Both the position numbers and the translations under genes were made by a program. A DNA stretch of 64,000 nt from Caulobacterales bacterium 32-69-10 (GTDB lineage Bacteria > Pseudomonadota > Alphaproteobacteria > Caulobacterales > Caulobacteraceae), in assembly GCA_002280485.1 (NCBI GenBank), contig NCED01000011.1:10099-74098 (forward strand). The letters are read 5' to 3'. Shown here in pieces: positions 9,836 through 18,281 of the stretch; position 1 is the stretch's first letter, and the number at the start of each line of letters is the position of its first letter. A model generated the notes under the pieces. That model was given only the letters and a program-made list of their open reading frames with translations, ran no database searches and was not told the origin of the DNA.

Positions 9836-11029
9836 TCAACCCTTGGCGTAGCGGTCCAGCCCCTGGCGCAGGTCGGCGATCAGGTCGGCCGGGTCTTCCA
9901 GGCCGATGTGCAGGCGCACGATCGGGCCGGCGGCGGTCCACCGCTGGGCGGTGCGGGCGCCCTTCAGTTGCGGGTCGCAGGGGATGGCCAGGCTCTCGAA
10001 CCCGCCCCAGGAGAAGCCGAGGCCGAACAGCTCCAGGGCGTCGAGCAGGCCATGCACCGCCGCCTCGCCGCCGGGACTCAGTTCGACGCTGAACAGCCCG
10101 TTGGGGCCGGTGAAGTCGCGCTGGAACAGGGCGTGGTCCGGGAAGTCGGGCAGGGCCGGGTGCAGCACCCGCGCCACCTCCGGCTGATCGGCCAGCCAGC
10201 GGGCTACGGCCAGGCCCGAGGCGCCGTGGCGCTCCAGCCGCGTGCTCAAGGTGCGCAGCCCCCGCAGCATCAGATAGGCGTCGTCCGGCGCCACGGCCCA
10301 GCCGGTGTCGCGCACCGCCATCGTCAGCTTGGCGGCGATGCCCGCGTCGGCGGTCACGGCCGAGCCCATGAACACGTCCGAATGGCCGCCGACATATTTG
10401 GTCAGGGCCTGGACGCTGATGTCGACCCCGTGGCTGAGGGGCTTGAACAGCACGCCGGCGCCATAGGTGTTGTCGATCAGGGTCGTGATCCCGCGCGCCC
10501 GGGCGGCGGCGGCGATGGCGGGAATATCCTGCAGTTCGAAGCTCAGGGAGCCGGGGCTCTCCAGCACGATCAGCCGGGTGGCCGGCGTGACCATGGCCAT
10601 CAGCTCATCGGCCGTGGCGCGGGCGGGCGCATAGCGGGTGGTCACCCCGTAGCGTTTCAGCATGCCGTCGCAGAAGCGGCGTATCGGGGCATAGACGCAG
10701 TCGACCGCCAGCACCTCGTCGCCGGCTGACAGCACCGCCATCATGGCGCCGGTCAGGGCGGCCAGGCCGCTGGAATAGAGCTGGGCGTGGGTCCCGCCCT
10801 CCAGCGCCGCCAGGGCCTGGGCGAGGGCCTTGTGGGACGAAAGGCCCAGCCGGCCGTAGGTCACCTCGCCGGGGGCGTAGAGGGACGCCGCGTCGGGGAC
10901 CAGCACGGTCGAGCCCCGCTGCACCGGGGGGCCGACGGTGCGGGCCAGGGCCTCGGTCGAGGGCGCGCCGGCGCGGACCGCCCGGGTCGCTTCGCCCCAG
11001 TTGCGCTCGCCGGCGGGCGGCTTGGCCAT
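9836..11029 (-). CDS. metC: Cystathionine beta-lyase (Cys/Met-metabolism PLP enzyme)
   Basis: A fold-type I PLP enzyme of the Cys/Met family with 397 residues. YSSGLAALTGAMMAVLSAGDEVL is the phosphate-binding region, TTLIDNTYGAGVLFKPL holds the Asp that binds the PLP ring nitrogen, and SVQALTKYVGGHSD holds the Schiff-base Lys. The overall pattern, including the C-terminal FSWGGFESL, fits cystathionine beta-lyase better than gamma-synthase. The reaction splits cystathionine into homocysteine, pyruvate and ammonia. The start ATG overlaps the sseA stop (TGATG), so the gene is the last of a coupled cysK-sseA-metC operon. Exact substrate preference is inferred. Confidence 0.83.
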   Translation of the reverse strand: MAKPPAGERNWGEATRAVRAGAPSTEALARTVGPPVQRGSTVLVPDAASLYAPGEVTYGRLGLSSHKALAQALAALEGGTHAQLYSSGLAALTGAMMAVLSAGDEVLAVDCVYAPIRRFCDGMLKRYGVTTRYAPARATADELMAMVTPATRLIVLESPGSLSFELQDIPAIAAAARARGITTLIDNTYGAGVLFKPLSHGVDISVQALTKYVGGHSDVFMGSAVTADAGIAAKLTMAVRDTGWAVAPDDAYLMLRGLRTLSTRLERHGASGLAVARWLADQPEVARVLHPALPDFPDHALFQRDFTGPNGLFSVELSPGGEAAVHGLLDALELFGLGFSWGGFESLAIPCDPQLKGARTAQRWTAAGPIVRLHIGLEDPADLIADLRQGLDRYAKG

Positions 11030-11874
11030 CAGGCCGGGCCGGTGACGATGGGCGCGTCGGCGCGGCCGCCCCATTCGGTCCACGAGCCGTCGTAGACCGC
11101 CGTGTCCCACTGGCCCAGCCGGGCCATGGCCAGGGCGGCGACGGCGGCGGTGACGCCGGAGCCGCAGCTGGTCACCATGGGCTTTTCCACATCGGCCCCG
11201 GCGGCGGCAAACGCCTCCTTGAGGGCCGCCTTGGCCTTCATGGTCCCGTCGGGGTTGAGCAGGTCGGTGAAGGGCGCGTTGAGCGCCCCGGGCATGTGGC
11301 CCGAGCGCAGGCCGGCGCGGGGCTCGGGCGCCTCCCCGCGGAACCGGGCCGCGCCGCGCACGTCGACCACCTGGGCCGCCTTCTTCATCAGGATCTCGCC
11401 CACCTGGTCGAAGGTCCTGACCAGCTCCTTGCGATAGCGGGGGCGGAACTGGGCCGGGGGATGGGTCGCCGGCCCCGCCTGCAGGGGCCCCCGCGCGGCG
11501 ATCCACTTGGGCAGGCCGCCGTCCAGCACCCGCACCGCGTCGTGGCCCATGACCCGGAACATCCACCACACCCGCGCGGCGGGGGCGATCCCTTCGGAGG
11601 CGTAGACCACGATGCGGTTGTCGCTGCCGACGCCCATGGCGCTGACCGTGCGCGCGAACTCCATCGGGTCGGGCAGCATGTGGGGCAGGGGGGTCTGTTT
11701 GTCGGCGATCTGGTCGAAGTCGAAGCGGACCGCGCCGGGGATATGGCCCTGCAGGAACTCCGCGTCCGGGTCGCGCGGGTCGCCGGGCATGTACCAGCTG
11801 GCGTCCACGACGCGGATGTCGGGGGCGTTGATCCGATCCTTAAGCCAGGCGGCGGAAACGAGGGGATCGGTCAT
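11029..11874 (-). CDS. sseA: 3-mercaptopyruvate sulfurtransferase (two-domain rhodanese)
   Basis: This 281-residue protein holds two rhodanese domains. The inactive first domain includes VVDASWYMPGDPRD and ARVWWMFRVMGHD. The second contains the catalytic loop TSCGSGVTAAV, whose CGSGVT sequence is the mercaptopyruvate sulfurtransferase type rather than thiosulfate-specific CRxGxR/T. It transfers sulfur from 3-mercaptopyruvate to an acceptor. The start overlaps the cysK stop in ATGA and the stop overlaps the metC start, so translation is probably coupled along the operon. Confidence 0.9.
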   Translation of the reverse strand: MTDPLVSAAWLKDRINAPDIRVVDASWYMPGDPRDPDAEFLQGHIPGAVRFDFDQIADKQTPLPHMLPDPMEFARTVSAMGVGSDNRIVVYASEGIAPAARVWWMFRVMGHDAVRVLDGGLPKWIAARGPLQAGPATHPPAQFRPRYRKELVRTFDQVGEILMKKAAQVVDVRGAARFRGEAPEPRAGLRSGHMPGALNAPFTDLLNPDGTMKAKAALKEAFAAAGADVEKPMVTSCGSGVTAAVAALAMARLGQWDTAVYDGSWTEWGGRADAPIVTGPA

Positions 11875-12875
11875 CCGGGAATCCACGGCGGGGTCGGCAG
11901 GCCCTTCTCGCGAAGGAACGCCGGATTGAAGAGCTTGGACTGGTAGCGGGAACCATGGTCGCACAGCACGGTGACGATCGTCTTGCCCGGCCCGAGCTCG
12001 CGGGCCAGTCGGATGGCGCCGGCGACATTGACGCCGCTCGAGCCGCCCAGGCACAGGCCCTCGTGCTGGACGAGGTCGTAGATCACCTCCAGCGCCTCGG
12101 CGTCGGGGATCTGCCAGGCGTGGTCGACCTTCAGGCCCTCCAGGTTGGCGGTGATGCGCCCCTGCCCGATGCCCTCGGTGATCGACCCGCCCTCGGCCTT
12201 CAGTTCGCCGGCGGTGTACCAGTTGAACAGGGCCGCGCCGAACGGGTCGGCCAGGCCGATCCGCACGGCGGGGTTCTTGGCCCGCAGCCCCTCGGCTACC
12301 CCGGCCAGGGTGCCGCCCGAGCCGACCGAGCAGATGAAGCCGTCGACCTTGCCGTTCGTCTGGGCCCAGATCTCCGGCGCGGTGGTGTGAAGGTGGGCCT
12401 CGCGGTTGGCGGTGTTGTCGAACTGGTTGGCCCACAGCACGCCGTTCGGCTCGCTCGCGGCCCGCTCCTCGGCCAGCCGGCCGGAATAGCGGACGTAGTT
12501 CATCGGGTTGGAGTAGGGGACCGCGTCCACCTCGACCAGCTCGGCGCCGAGCAGGCGGATGGCGTCCTTCTTCTCCTGGCTCTGGGTGCGGGGGATGACG
12601 ATGCAGGCGCGGTATCCCAGGGCCGACGCCACCATGGCCAGGCCGATGCCGGTGTTGCCCGCCGTGCCCTCGACGATCAGGCCGCCGGGCTTGAGCAGGC
12701 CGCGCTTCTCGGCGTCGCGGATGATGTAGAGCGCGGCCCGGTCCTTGACCGACTGGCCGGGATTCATGAACTCGGCCTTGCCCCAGATTTCGCAGCCGGG
12801 CGCCTCACTGGCCCGCCGCAGGCGGATCAGGGGCGTATTCCCTATGGCTGCGACGACGCTGTCGGATACCGTCAT
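11871..12875 (-). CDS. cysK: Cysteine synthase A / PLP-dependent cysteine synthase family
   Basis: The 334-residue product is a fold-type II PLP enzyme. The Schiff-base Lys lies in MNPGQSVKDRAA near residue 44, the substrate loop is EGTAGNTGIG, and the phosphate loop is SVGSGGTLAG. It carries additional segments seen in the longer CysK group found in alphaproteobacteria (SEPNGVLWANQFDN, then PPWIPG at the end). It replaces the acetyl group of O-acetylserine with sulfide. A cystathionine-beta-synthase-like activity is an alternative, given the metC neighbour. The ATG at 12875 begins just before the VAAIGNTPLIRL strand. First gene of the operon. Confidence 0.85.
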   Translation of the reverse strand: MTVSDSVVAAIGNTPLIRLRRASEAPGCEIWGKAEFMNPGQSVKDRAALYIIRDAEKRGLLKPGGLIVEGTAGNTGIGLAMVASALGYRACIVIPRTQSQEKKDAIRLLGAELVEVDAVPYSNPMNYVRYSGRLAEERAASEPNGVLWANQFDNTANREAHLHTTAPEIWAQTNGKVDGFICSVGSGGTLAGVAEGLRAKNPAVRIGLADPFGAALFNWYTAGELKAEGGSITEGIGQGRITANLEGLKVDHAWQIPDAEALEVIYDLVQHEGLCLGGSSGVNVAGAIRLARELGPGKTIVTVLCDHGSRYQSKLFNPAFLREKGLPTPPWIPG

Positions 12876-12940
12876 TCGGGTGCGGCTCTCGTCCTTATTG
12901 GCGCTGCTTCCTAAGGTGGTGCGCGGGGGGGTGCAACGGC

Positions 12941-13098
12941 AAGCTCCTCCCCTGCGCTCTTGTGCGCGGGGGAGGGGGACCACCGAAGGTGGTGGAGGGG
13001 GCAGCTGGGTCCGACGTCGACCGGCGCGCACCAAAGCCCCCATCCCCCGGCTTCGCCGGGTACTTCCCCCGCGCAGGAGAGCGCAGGGGAAGAGCTTA
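12941..13098. repeat. Palindromic intergenic repeat, family D, copy 1
   Basis: The left end (AAGCTCCTCCCCTGCGCTC) and the right end (GAGCGCAGGGGAAGAGCTT) form long imperfect inverted arms with internal hairpins. The right edge covers the stop codon of the photolyase gene at 13096-13098. A related element lies at 26547-26665 and a half element near 39441-39467. Confidence 0.75.
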
Positions 13099-14377
13099 CG
13101 CCCGCGCCCCCTTCAGCGCCTCCAGCGCCCGCGCTCGGGCCAAGCCATGCTCCACGATGGGGTCACTTCTCCGCCTGGGTCGTCGGGTTGAAGATGCGGA
13201 AGAAGGGCGAGGCGTCGGCGCCCGTGCCGGCGACCCACTGCCAGTTCATGATGTTGTTGGCCTCGTCGGCGTCGACCAGGGTGTCCCAGAACCAGCGCTC
13301 GCCCTCGCGCCAGTCGATCAGCAGGTGCTTGACCAGGAAGGAGGCCGCCACCATCCGCACCCGGTTGTGCATCCAGCCCGTGGCCCACAGCTGGCGCATG
13401 CCCGCGTCGACCAGGGGATAGCCGGTGCGGCCGCGCCTCCAGGCGTCGAGCTGGGCCGGGTCCTGCCGCCAAGCCAGGGCGTCGAAGGCGGGCTTGAAGT
13501 TGGCTCGCCCCAGGTCGGGGTGGTGGAACAGCAGCTGGTGGTTGAACTCGCGCCAGCCCAGCTCGGCCAGGAACTTCTCGGCTTCGCCGTCGCTCGCCGC
13601 GCCGCGCTCGACGGCGGACATCACCGCCCGCCACACTTGGCGCGGCCCGATCTCGCCCCAGTGCAGGTGTGGCGACAGGCGCGACGAGCCCGTCTCGGCC
13701 GGCCGGTCCCGGCCGCGGCTGTAATCGCTGAGCCCGTCCTTGATGAAGCGCTCCAGGGCGAGCTGCGCGCCCGCCTCGCCCGGCGTCCAGTCGAAGCCGC
13801 CGGACCAGTCTGGAGCCGCGGGCCGCAGCCGCCAGTCGTCCAGGGCGTCCGACATCGGCCAGGCGGCAGGGGCCGCCAGTGTTCGCGGCTCCGGCGCCGC
13901 GCTCCCGGCGTCGACCATCGTCCGCGCCGTGCGCCAGAACGGGGTGAACACCTTGAACGGCTCGCCGGCTTTGGTCTTCACCGCCCACGGCTCCAGCAGC
14001 AGCGCGCCGTTGCAGCTCCTGGCGCCGGGCAGGGCCGCCTTCAGCGCCTTGTCGCGCTCGACCACGCCGGGATCGTAGAGCCGGTTCCACACCACCGCCT
14101 CCGCGCCCGTTTCCGCGACGAGGCCGCGCAAGACATCGGCCGCCGGCCCCTTGCGCAGGATCAGCCGCGAGCCCTTGGCTTCGAGATCCTGGGCCAGGGC
14201 CCGCAGCGACCGGTCCAGCCACCACAGCCCCGCCGCCCCAGGCGCCCGCACGCCCTCGTTCTCGTCCAGCACGAACAGCGGGATCACCGGACCGCCCTCG
14301 GCCGCCGCCTGGGCCAGGGCCGGATTGTCCGCCAGCCGCAGGTCGCGCCGGAACCAGAGGATCGTGGGTGTGGTCAT
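13096..14377 (-). pseudogene. phr: Deoxyribodipyrimidine photo-lyase, frame-disrupted near the 3' end
   Basis: A class I CPD photolyase, which repairs pyrimidine dimers with light using FAD and an antenna cofactor. The N-terminal Rossmann part starts ILWFRRDLRLADNPAL; the FAD domain has LSPHLHWGEIGPRQVW, ELGWREFNHQLLF, GYPLVDAGMRQLWATGWMHNRVRM and the terminal NWQWVAGTGADASPFFRIFNP. After NPTTQAEK the frame stops at 13163. The expected C-terminal end (PIVEHGLARARALEAL, stop at 13096) follows at once in another frame. About 40 residues that normally separate the two are missing. The catalytic core is otherwise complete. Another of the window's internal deletions, more likely assembly than decay. 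Confidence 0.85.
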
Positions 14378-14459
14378 GAGGTGTCCGCGGGATGAGCGGG
14401 CCGCAAGGTCCGCTGTCCTGTCTTTCGTCTTTTGGGGCTAACCGGCTATAGCCCACCCC

Positions 14460-15926
14460 ATGGACCTCGCCACCCTGCAACAGCGCCTCGCGCGCGCGGC
14501 CCAGGCCAAGGTCGCCTGTGTCGGCGACCTGATGCTCGACCGCTATGTCTATGGCGATGTCGCCCGCATCTCGCCCGAGGCGCCGATCCCCGTGCTGGTG
14601 AAGGAGGGCGAGGCGACCATGCTGGGCGCCGCCGGCAACGTCGCCCGTAACGCCGCCGCCCTGGGGGCCCAGGTCGAGCTGGCGGGGGTGGTCGGCGACG
14701 ACGCCCCGGGCCACGAGACCGCCCGCCTGATCGAGACCGAGCCGCGGCTGGAGGGGCATCTGGTCCCCGAGACCGGGCGCTGCACCACGGTCAAGACGCG
14801 TTTCGTGGCCTCGGGCCAGCAACTGCTGCGCCTCGACGCCGAGGACGACCGGCCCATATCCGCTATGGCCGAGGCCAAGCTGATCCAGGCCATCGGAGAC
14901 GCGGTGGACGGGGCAGGGGCCCTGCTGTTCTCCGACTACGCCAAGGGCGCGGCCACCCCCAAGGTGATCGCCGCCGCGCGGGAAGCCGCCCGCCAGGCCG
15001 GGGCGCCGATGATCGTCGATCCCAAGGGCCGCAGCTTCGCCAAGTACGGCCCCGTCGACCTGGTCAAGCCCAACGCCCGCGAGCTGTCCCTCACCGTCGA
15101 CCGCCCGGTGCGCACCGACGCGGAGGTCGAGAGCGCCCTCGCCGAGGCCCTGGCCTCCTGCGAGGCCCGCGCCATCCTGGTCACCCGCGCCGCTCAGGGC
15201 ATGTCCCTGGCGGTGCGCGGCCAGCCCGTGCGCCACTTCCGCAGCGCCCCGCGCACGGTGTTCGACGTCACCGGCGCCGGCGACACCACGCTCGCGGCCC
15301 TGGGCGTGGCCCTGGCCGGCGGCGCGACGCTGGAGGAGGCGGTGGAGCTGGCCCTGCTGGCCGCCGGCGTGGTGGTGGGCAAGGTCGGAACCGCCGTGGC
15401 CAGCCCCGCCGAGCTGATCGAGGCCGAGATCGCCGCCCACCAGGCCCCGGCCGAGGCCCGCGTCGCCACCCTGGCCCGGGCGGTCGACGAGGCGGCGCGC
15501 TGGCGCCGCGCCGGCCTGAAGGTCGGCTTCACCAACGGCTGCTTCGACATCCTGCACAAGGGCCACGTCGCCTACCTCGCCCAGGCGCGGGGCTGGTGCG
15601 ACCGGCTCGTGGTGGCGGTCAATTCCGACGCCTCGGTGCGGGCCCTGAAGGGCGAGGGCCGCCCCGTCAACGACTTGGAATCGCGCGCCCTGGTCCTGGC
15701 CGGGCTGGAGGGGGTCGATCTCGTCACGCCCTTCGACGAGGCCACCCCCCTGGCCCTGATCGAGGCCCTGCGCCCCGACGTGCTGATCAAGGGCGCCGAC
15801 TATTCGGTGGAGACGGTGGTCGGCGCCGACCTGGTGCTGTCCTACGGCGGCGAGGTGAAGCTGGCCGCCCTCGTCGACGGCTATTCGACCACCGCCGCCA
15901 TCGCCCGCATGGGGAAAACCGCATGA
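14460..15926 (+). CDS. hldE: Bifunctional heptose-7-phosphate kinase / heptose-1-phosphate adenylyltransferase
   Basis: At 488 residues the protein has normal full HldE length. The N-terminal ribokinase-like domain (about 1-315) carries GDLMLDRYVYGDVARISPEAP, NVARNAAALGA and the catalytic DVTGAGDTTLAAL. The C-terminal nucleotidyltransferase domain (about 345-488) begins GFTNGCFDILHKGHVAYL, with the HxGH motif. Together they make ADP-heptose from D-glycero-manno-heptose 7-phosphate for the LPS inner core (with a separate GmhB phosphatase). hldD follows with an ATGA overlap, so both steps are co-expressed. Confidence 0.95.
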   Translation: MDLATLQQRLARAAQAKVACVGDLMLDRYVYGDVARISPEAPIPVLVKEGEATMLGAAGNVARNAAALGAQVELAGVVGDDAPGHETARLIETEPRLEGHLVPETGRCTTVKTRFVASGQQLLRLDAEDDRPISAMAEAKLIQAIGDAVDGAGALLFSDYAKGAATPKVIAAAREAARQAGAPMIVDPKGRSFAKYGPVDLVKPNARELSLTVDRPVRTDAEVESALAEALASCEARAILVTRAAQGMSLAVRGQPVRHFRSAPRTVFDVTGAGDTTLAALGVALAGGATLEEAVELALLAAGVVVGKVGTAVASPAELIEAEIAAHQAPAEARVATLARAVDEAARWRRAGLKVGFTNGCFDILHKGHVAYLAQARGWCDRLVVAVNSDASVRALKGEGRPVNDLESRALVLAGLEGVDLVTPFDEATPLALIEALRPDVLIKGADYSVETVVGADLVLSYGGEVKLAALVDGYSTTAAIARMGKTA

Positions 15927-16921
15927 GCCGGCCCCTGATCCTGGTCACCGGCGGGGCGGGCTTCATCGGCTCGAACATCGTCGCCGCCCTCACCGAGGCC
16001 GAGTACGACGTGGCCGTCTGCGACCGCCTGCGCGGCGCCGACAGCGGCAAGTGGCGCAACATCGCCAAGCACCCGATCGTCGACTTCATCCACCCCGACG
16101 CCCTGTTCGAGTGGCTGAACGGGCGCGGCGCCGGGGTCGAGGCCATCGTCCACATGGGCGCCGTCTCCTCGACCATCGAGCCCGACGCCGACCTGATCGC
16201 GCATTCCAACTTCGGCCTCTCCCGCGACCTGTGGAACTGGGCGGCGCAGCGGGACCGGCGTCTGATCTACGCCTCTTCGGCGGCCACCTATGGCGACGGG
16301 CAAGGCGGCTTCGCCGACGCCGACGACTATGAGTCCCTGCGCAAGCTGCGGCCGATGAACGCCTATGGCTGGTCCAAGGCCCTGTTCGACCTCTACGCCC
16401 GCCGGGAGGCCGATCGCGGCCACGCCCCGGCCCAGTGGGCGGGCCTGAAGTTCTTCAATGTCTACGGCCCCAACGAGGGCCACAAGGGCGCCATGCGCTC
16501 GGTCGCCTGCCAGAAGTGGCCCGAGGCCGCCCGCGGCGACAGCGTGAAGCTGTTCAAGTCCTACCGCGACGACGTCCCCCACGGCGGCCAGAGGCGCGAC
16601 TTCGTCTATGTCCGCGACGCGGTCGAGGTGGTGCTGTGGCTTCTGGCCAACCCGCAGGTGAGCGGCGTCTATAATCTGGGCACGGGCCGGGCGCGCACCT
16701 TCCGCGAACTGGTCGAGGCCCTGTTCCGCGCCGCCGACAAGCCTATGCGGGTGGATTACGTGGACATGCCGCCGGGCCTTCGCGACAGGTACCAGTACTT
16801 CACCCAGGCCCAGATGGGCCGGCTGAAGGCGGCCGGCTACGACCGTCCGTTCACGAGCATCGAGGACGGGATCGCGGACTTTGTGTGGCTCTACCTCAGC
16901 CAGGCGGACCCGTACCGATGA
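15923..16921 (+). CDS. hldD: ADP-L-glycero-D-manno-heptose 6-epimerase
   Basis: A short-chain dehydrogenase-type epimerase of 332 residues. ILVTGGAGFIGSNIVAAL binds NADP, SSAATYG precedes the active-site MNAYGWSKALFDLY (Y-x3-K), and KFFNVYGPNEGHKGAMRSV is typical of HldD. It converts ADP-D-glycero- to ADP-L-glycero-manno-heptose, the donor for LPS inner-core heptose. The start overlaps the hldE stop and the stop overlaps the next start (ATGA in both cases), making a tight three-gene operon. Confidence 0.95.
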   Translation: MSRPLILVTGGAGFIGSNIVAALTEAEYDVAVCDRLRGADSGKWRNIAKHPIVDFIHPDALFEWLNGRGAGVEAIVHMGAVSSTIEPDADLIAHSNFGLSRDLWNWAAQRDRRLIYASSAATYGDGQGGFADADDYESLRKLRPMNAYGWSKALFDLYARREADRGHAPAQWAGLKFFNVYGPNEGHKGAMRSVACQKWPEAARGDSVKLFKSYRDDVPHGGQRRDFVYVRDAVEVVLWLLANPQVSGVYNLGTGRARTFRELVEALFRAADKPMRVDYVDMPPGLRDRYQYFTQAQMGRLKAAGYDRPFTSIEDGIADFVWLYLSQADPYR

Positions 16922-18114
16922 GGCTGACCTTCAGCAGGCGCGGGCGCGATTGGGCCCTGGTGATCGGCGGTCTCCTCATCGCCCTCATCGCCGTGCTGAT
17001 CTTCATGCGCCGCGCCGACATCCTGCAGACGGCGCTGGACCCCAAGCAGCCGTTCCAGACCTGGACCCCGCCGCCGGCCCCCAACTACGCCAGCCGGGAC
17101 GCCTGGGCGATTCTGCCCGCTGACCCCCTGCGCTGGGGGGCCGGCGACCCACCGGCAGACGTCTTCTTCGTCCATCCGACCACCTTCGATGGCGGGCGCG
17201 ACTGGAACGCAGCCTACGACGCTCCAGGCCCGGCGAAACAGTTGGCGCGGACCATGCTGCCCAACTACGCCGGGCCCTATCAGCGGGTCGGCCGGGTGTT
17301 CGCCCCGCACTATCGCCAGGCCAGCCTCTACGCCCAGTTGACCAACCGCGACGACGCCCGGGAGGCGCGCCGCTTCGCCTATGGCGATGTCCGGGCGGCC
17401 TTCGTTCAGTACCTCACGAGCTACAACCGGGGCCGGCCGCTGATCCTGGTTGGGGTGGAGCAGGGCGGATTCCTGGCCGCCCGGCTGCTGGACGAGATGG
17501 TGGTCGCCAATCCCGCCCTGGTGAAGCGCACGGCCGCCGTCTACTTGATCGACGCCGTCGTCCCGGCCCCGCGCTATGGGCCGGCCGCGGTCATGCCGGC
17601 CTGCACCGCCCGCGCCCAGGCCCGCTGCGTCGTCGCCTGGGTCTCGGCCAAGGTCGGGGACGACGAGAGGGCTGAACGGGTGGTCGAGCGCGCCTTCGTC
17701 TGGAACCTGGTCGGCGGCCTGATCCCGCTCGGCGCCCGAGAGCCCCTGTGCGTCAACCCCCTGACGGGGGCGGCGGATACCGCGGCGGCCGACGACCGCC
17801 GAAACCTCGGCGCCGCCAACGCCTCGGGCCTGGAGTGGGGCGCGCGCCCCGCCTTCCTGCCCCGCCAGGTCTCGGCCCAGTGCAAGGGCGGCGTGCTGCG
17901 CGTGTCGGCGCCTACTTCGCCGTCCCTGGTCATCGCTGGGGCCTGGGCCGACCGGCTGAAGGTCCCGCCCTACAACCTGTTCTACGCCGACCTGGAATCG
18001 GATGCGAAGAACCGCGTCGCCACCCTCATGGGCCGCGCCGACTTCCCCGTCTCCGCCCCCTCCATCGATCAGACGGTCGAGGTGCGGGAAGTGCCGGTCA
18101 GACGGGTGAACTGA
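16918..18114 (+). CDS. DUF3089 alpha/beta-hydrolase-like membrane-anchored protein
   Basis: A 398-residue protein. It starts with a membrane segment (about residues 11-32) followed by the DUF3089 fold: PADVFFVHPTTFDGG..WNAAYD, then NYAGPYQRVGRVFAPHYRQASLYA and AFVQYLTSYNRGRPLILVGVEQGG. In most DUF3089 proteins this last motif is a nucleophile elbow of the form GHSQG; here it reads GVEQG, with no serine, so this copy may not hydrolyse. The N-terminal anchor and the hldE-hldD operon suggest an envelope role, but function is unknown. The start overlaps the hldD stop in ATGA. Confidence 0.75.
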   Translation: MRLTFSRRGRDWALVIGGLLIALIAVLIFMRRADILQTALDPKQPFQTWTPPPAPNYASRDAWAILPADPLRWGAGDPPADVFFVHPTTFDGGRDWNAAYDAPGPAKQLARTMLPNYAGPYQRVGRVFAPHYRQASLYAQLTNRDDAREARRFAYGDVRAAFVQYLTSYNRGRPLILVGVEQGGFLAARLLDEMVVANPALVKRTAAVYLIDAVVPAPRYGPAAVMPACTARAQARCVVAWVSAKVGDDERAERVVERAFVWNLVGGLIPLGAREPLCVNPLTGAADTAAADDRRNLGAANASGLEWGARPAFLPRQVSAQCKGGVLRVSAPTSPSLVIAGAWADRLKVPPYNLFYADLESDAKNRVATLMGRADFPVSAPSIDQTVEVREVPVRRVN

Positions 18115-18121
18115 CCTGGGT

Positions 18122-18269
18122 CCTTCTCCCCTTGGGGAGAAGGTGGCCCTTCAGGGCCGGATGAGGGGGCGGCGCCGGATATAGCGCCCAGATTGCCGCT
18201 CGCACCGCAGTTCTGAACCGCCCCCTCATCCGTCTGCTTCGCAGCCACCTTCTCCCCGAGGGGAGAAGG
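18122..18269. repeat. Palindromic intergenic repeat, family A, copy 2
   Basis: The same architecture as the copy at 7502: terminal CCTTCTCCCC...GGGGAGAAGG hairpins flanking GGATGAGGGGGCGG and its complement CCGCCCCCTCATCC. It lies between the convergent DUF3089 and recG genes. Confidence 0.85.
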
Positions 18270-18281
18270 ATTCTCCTTGGC

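Noticed and set aside
12876..12940. A sulfur- or SAM-responsive riboswitch upstream of cysK
   Set aside because: The leader is short and no conserved riboswitch core could be recognised.
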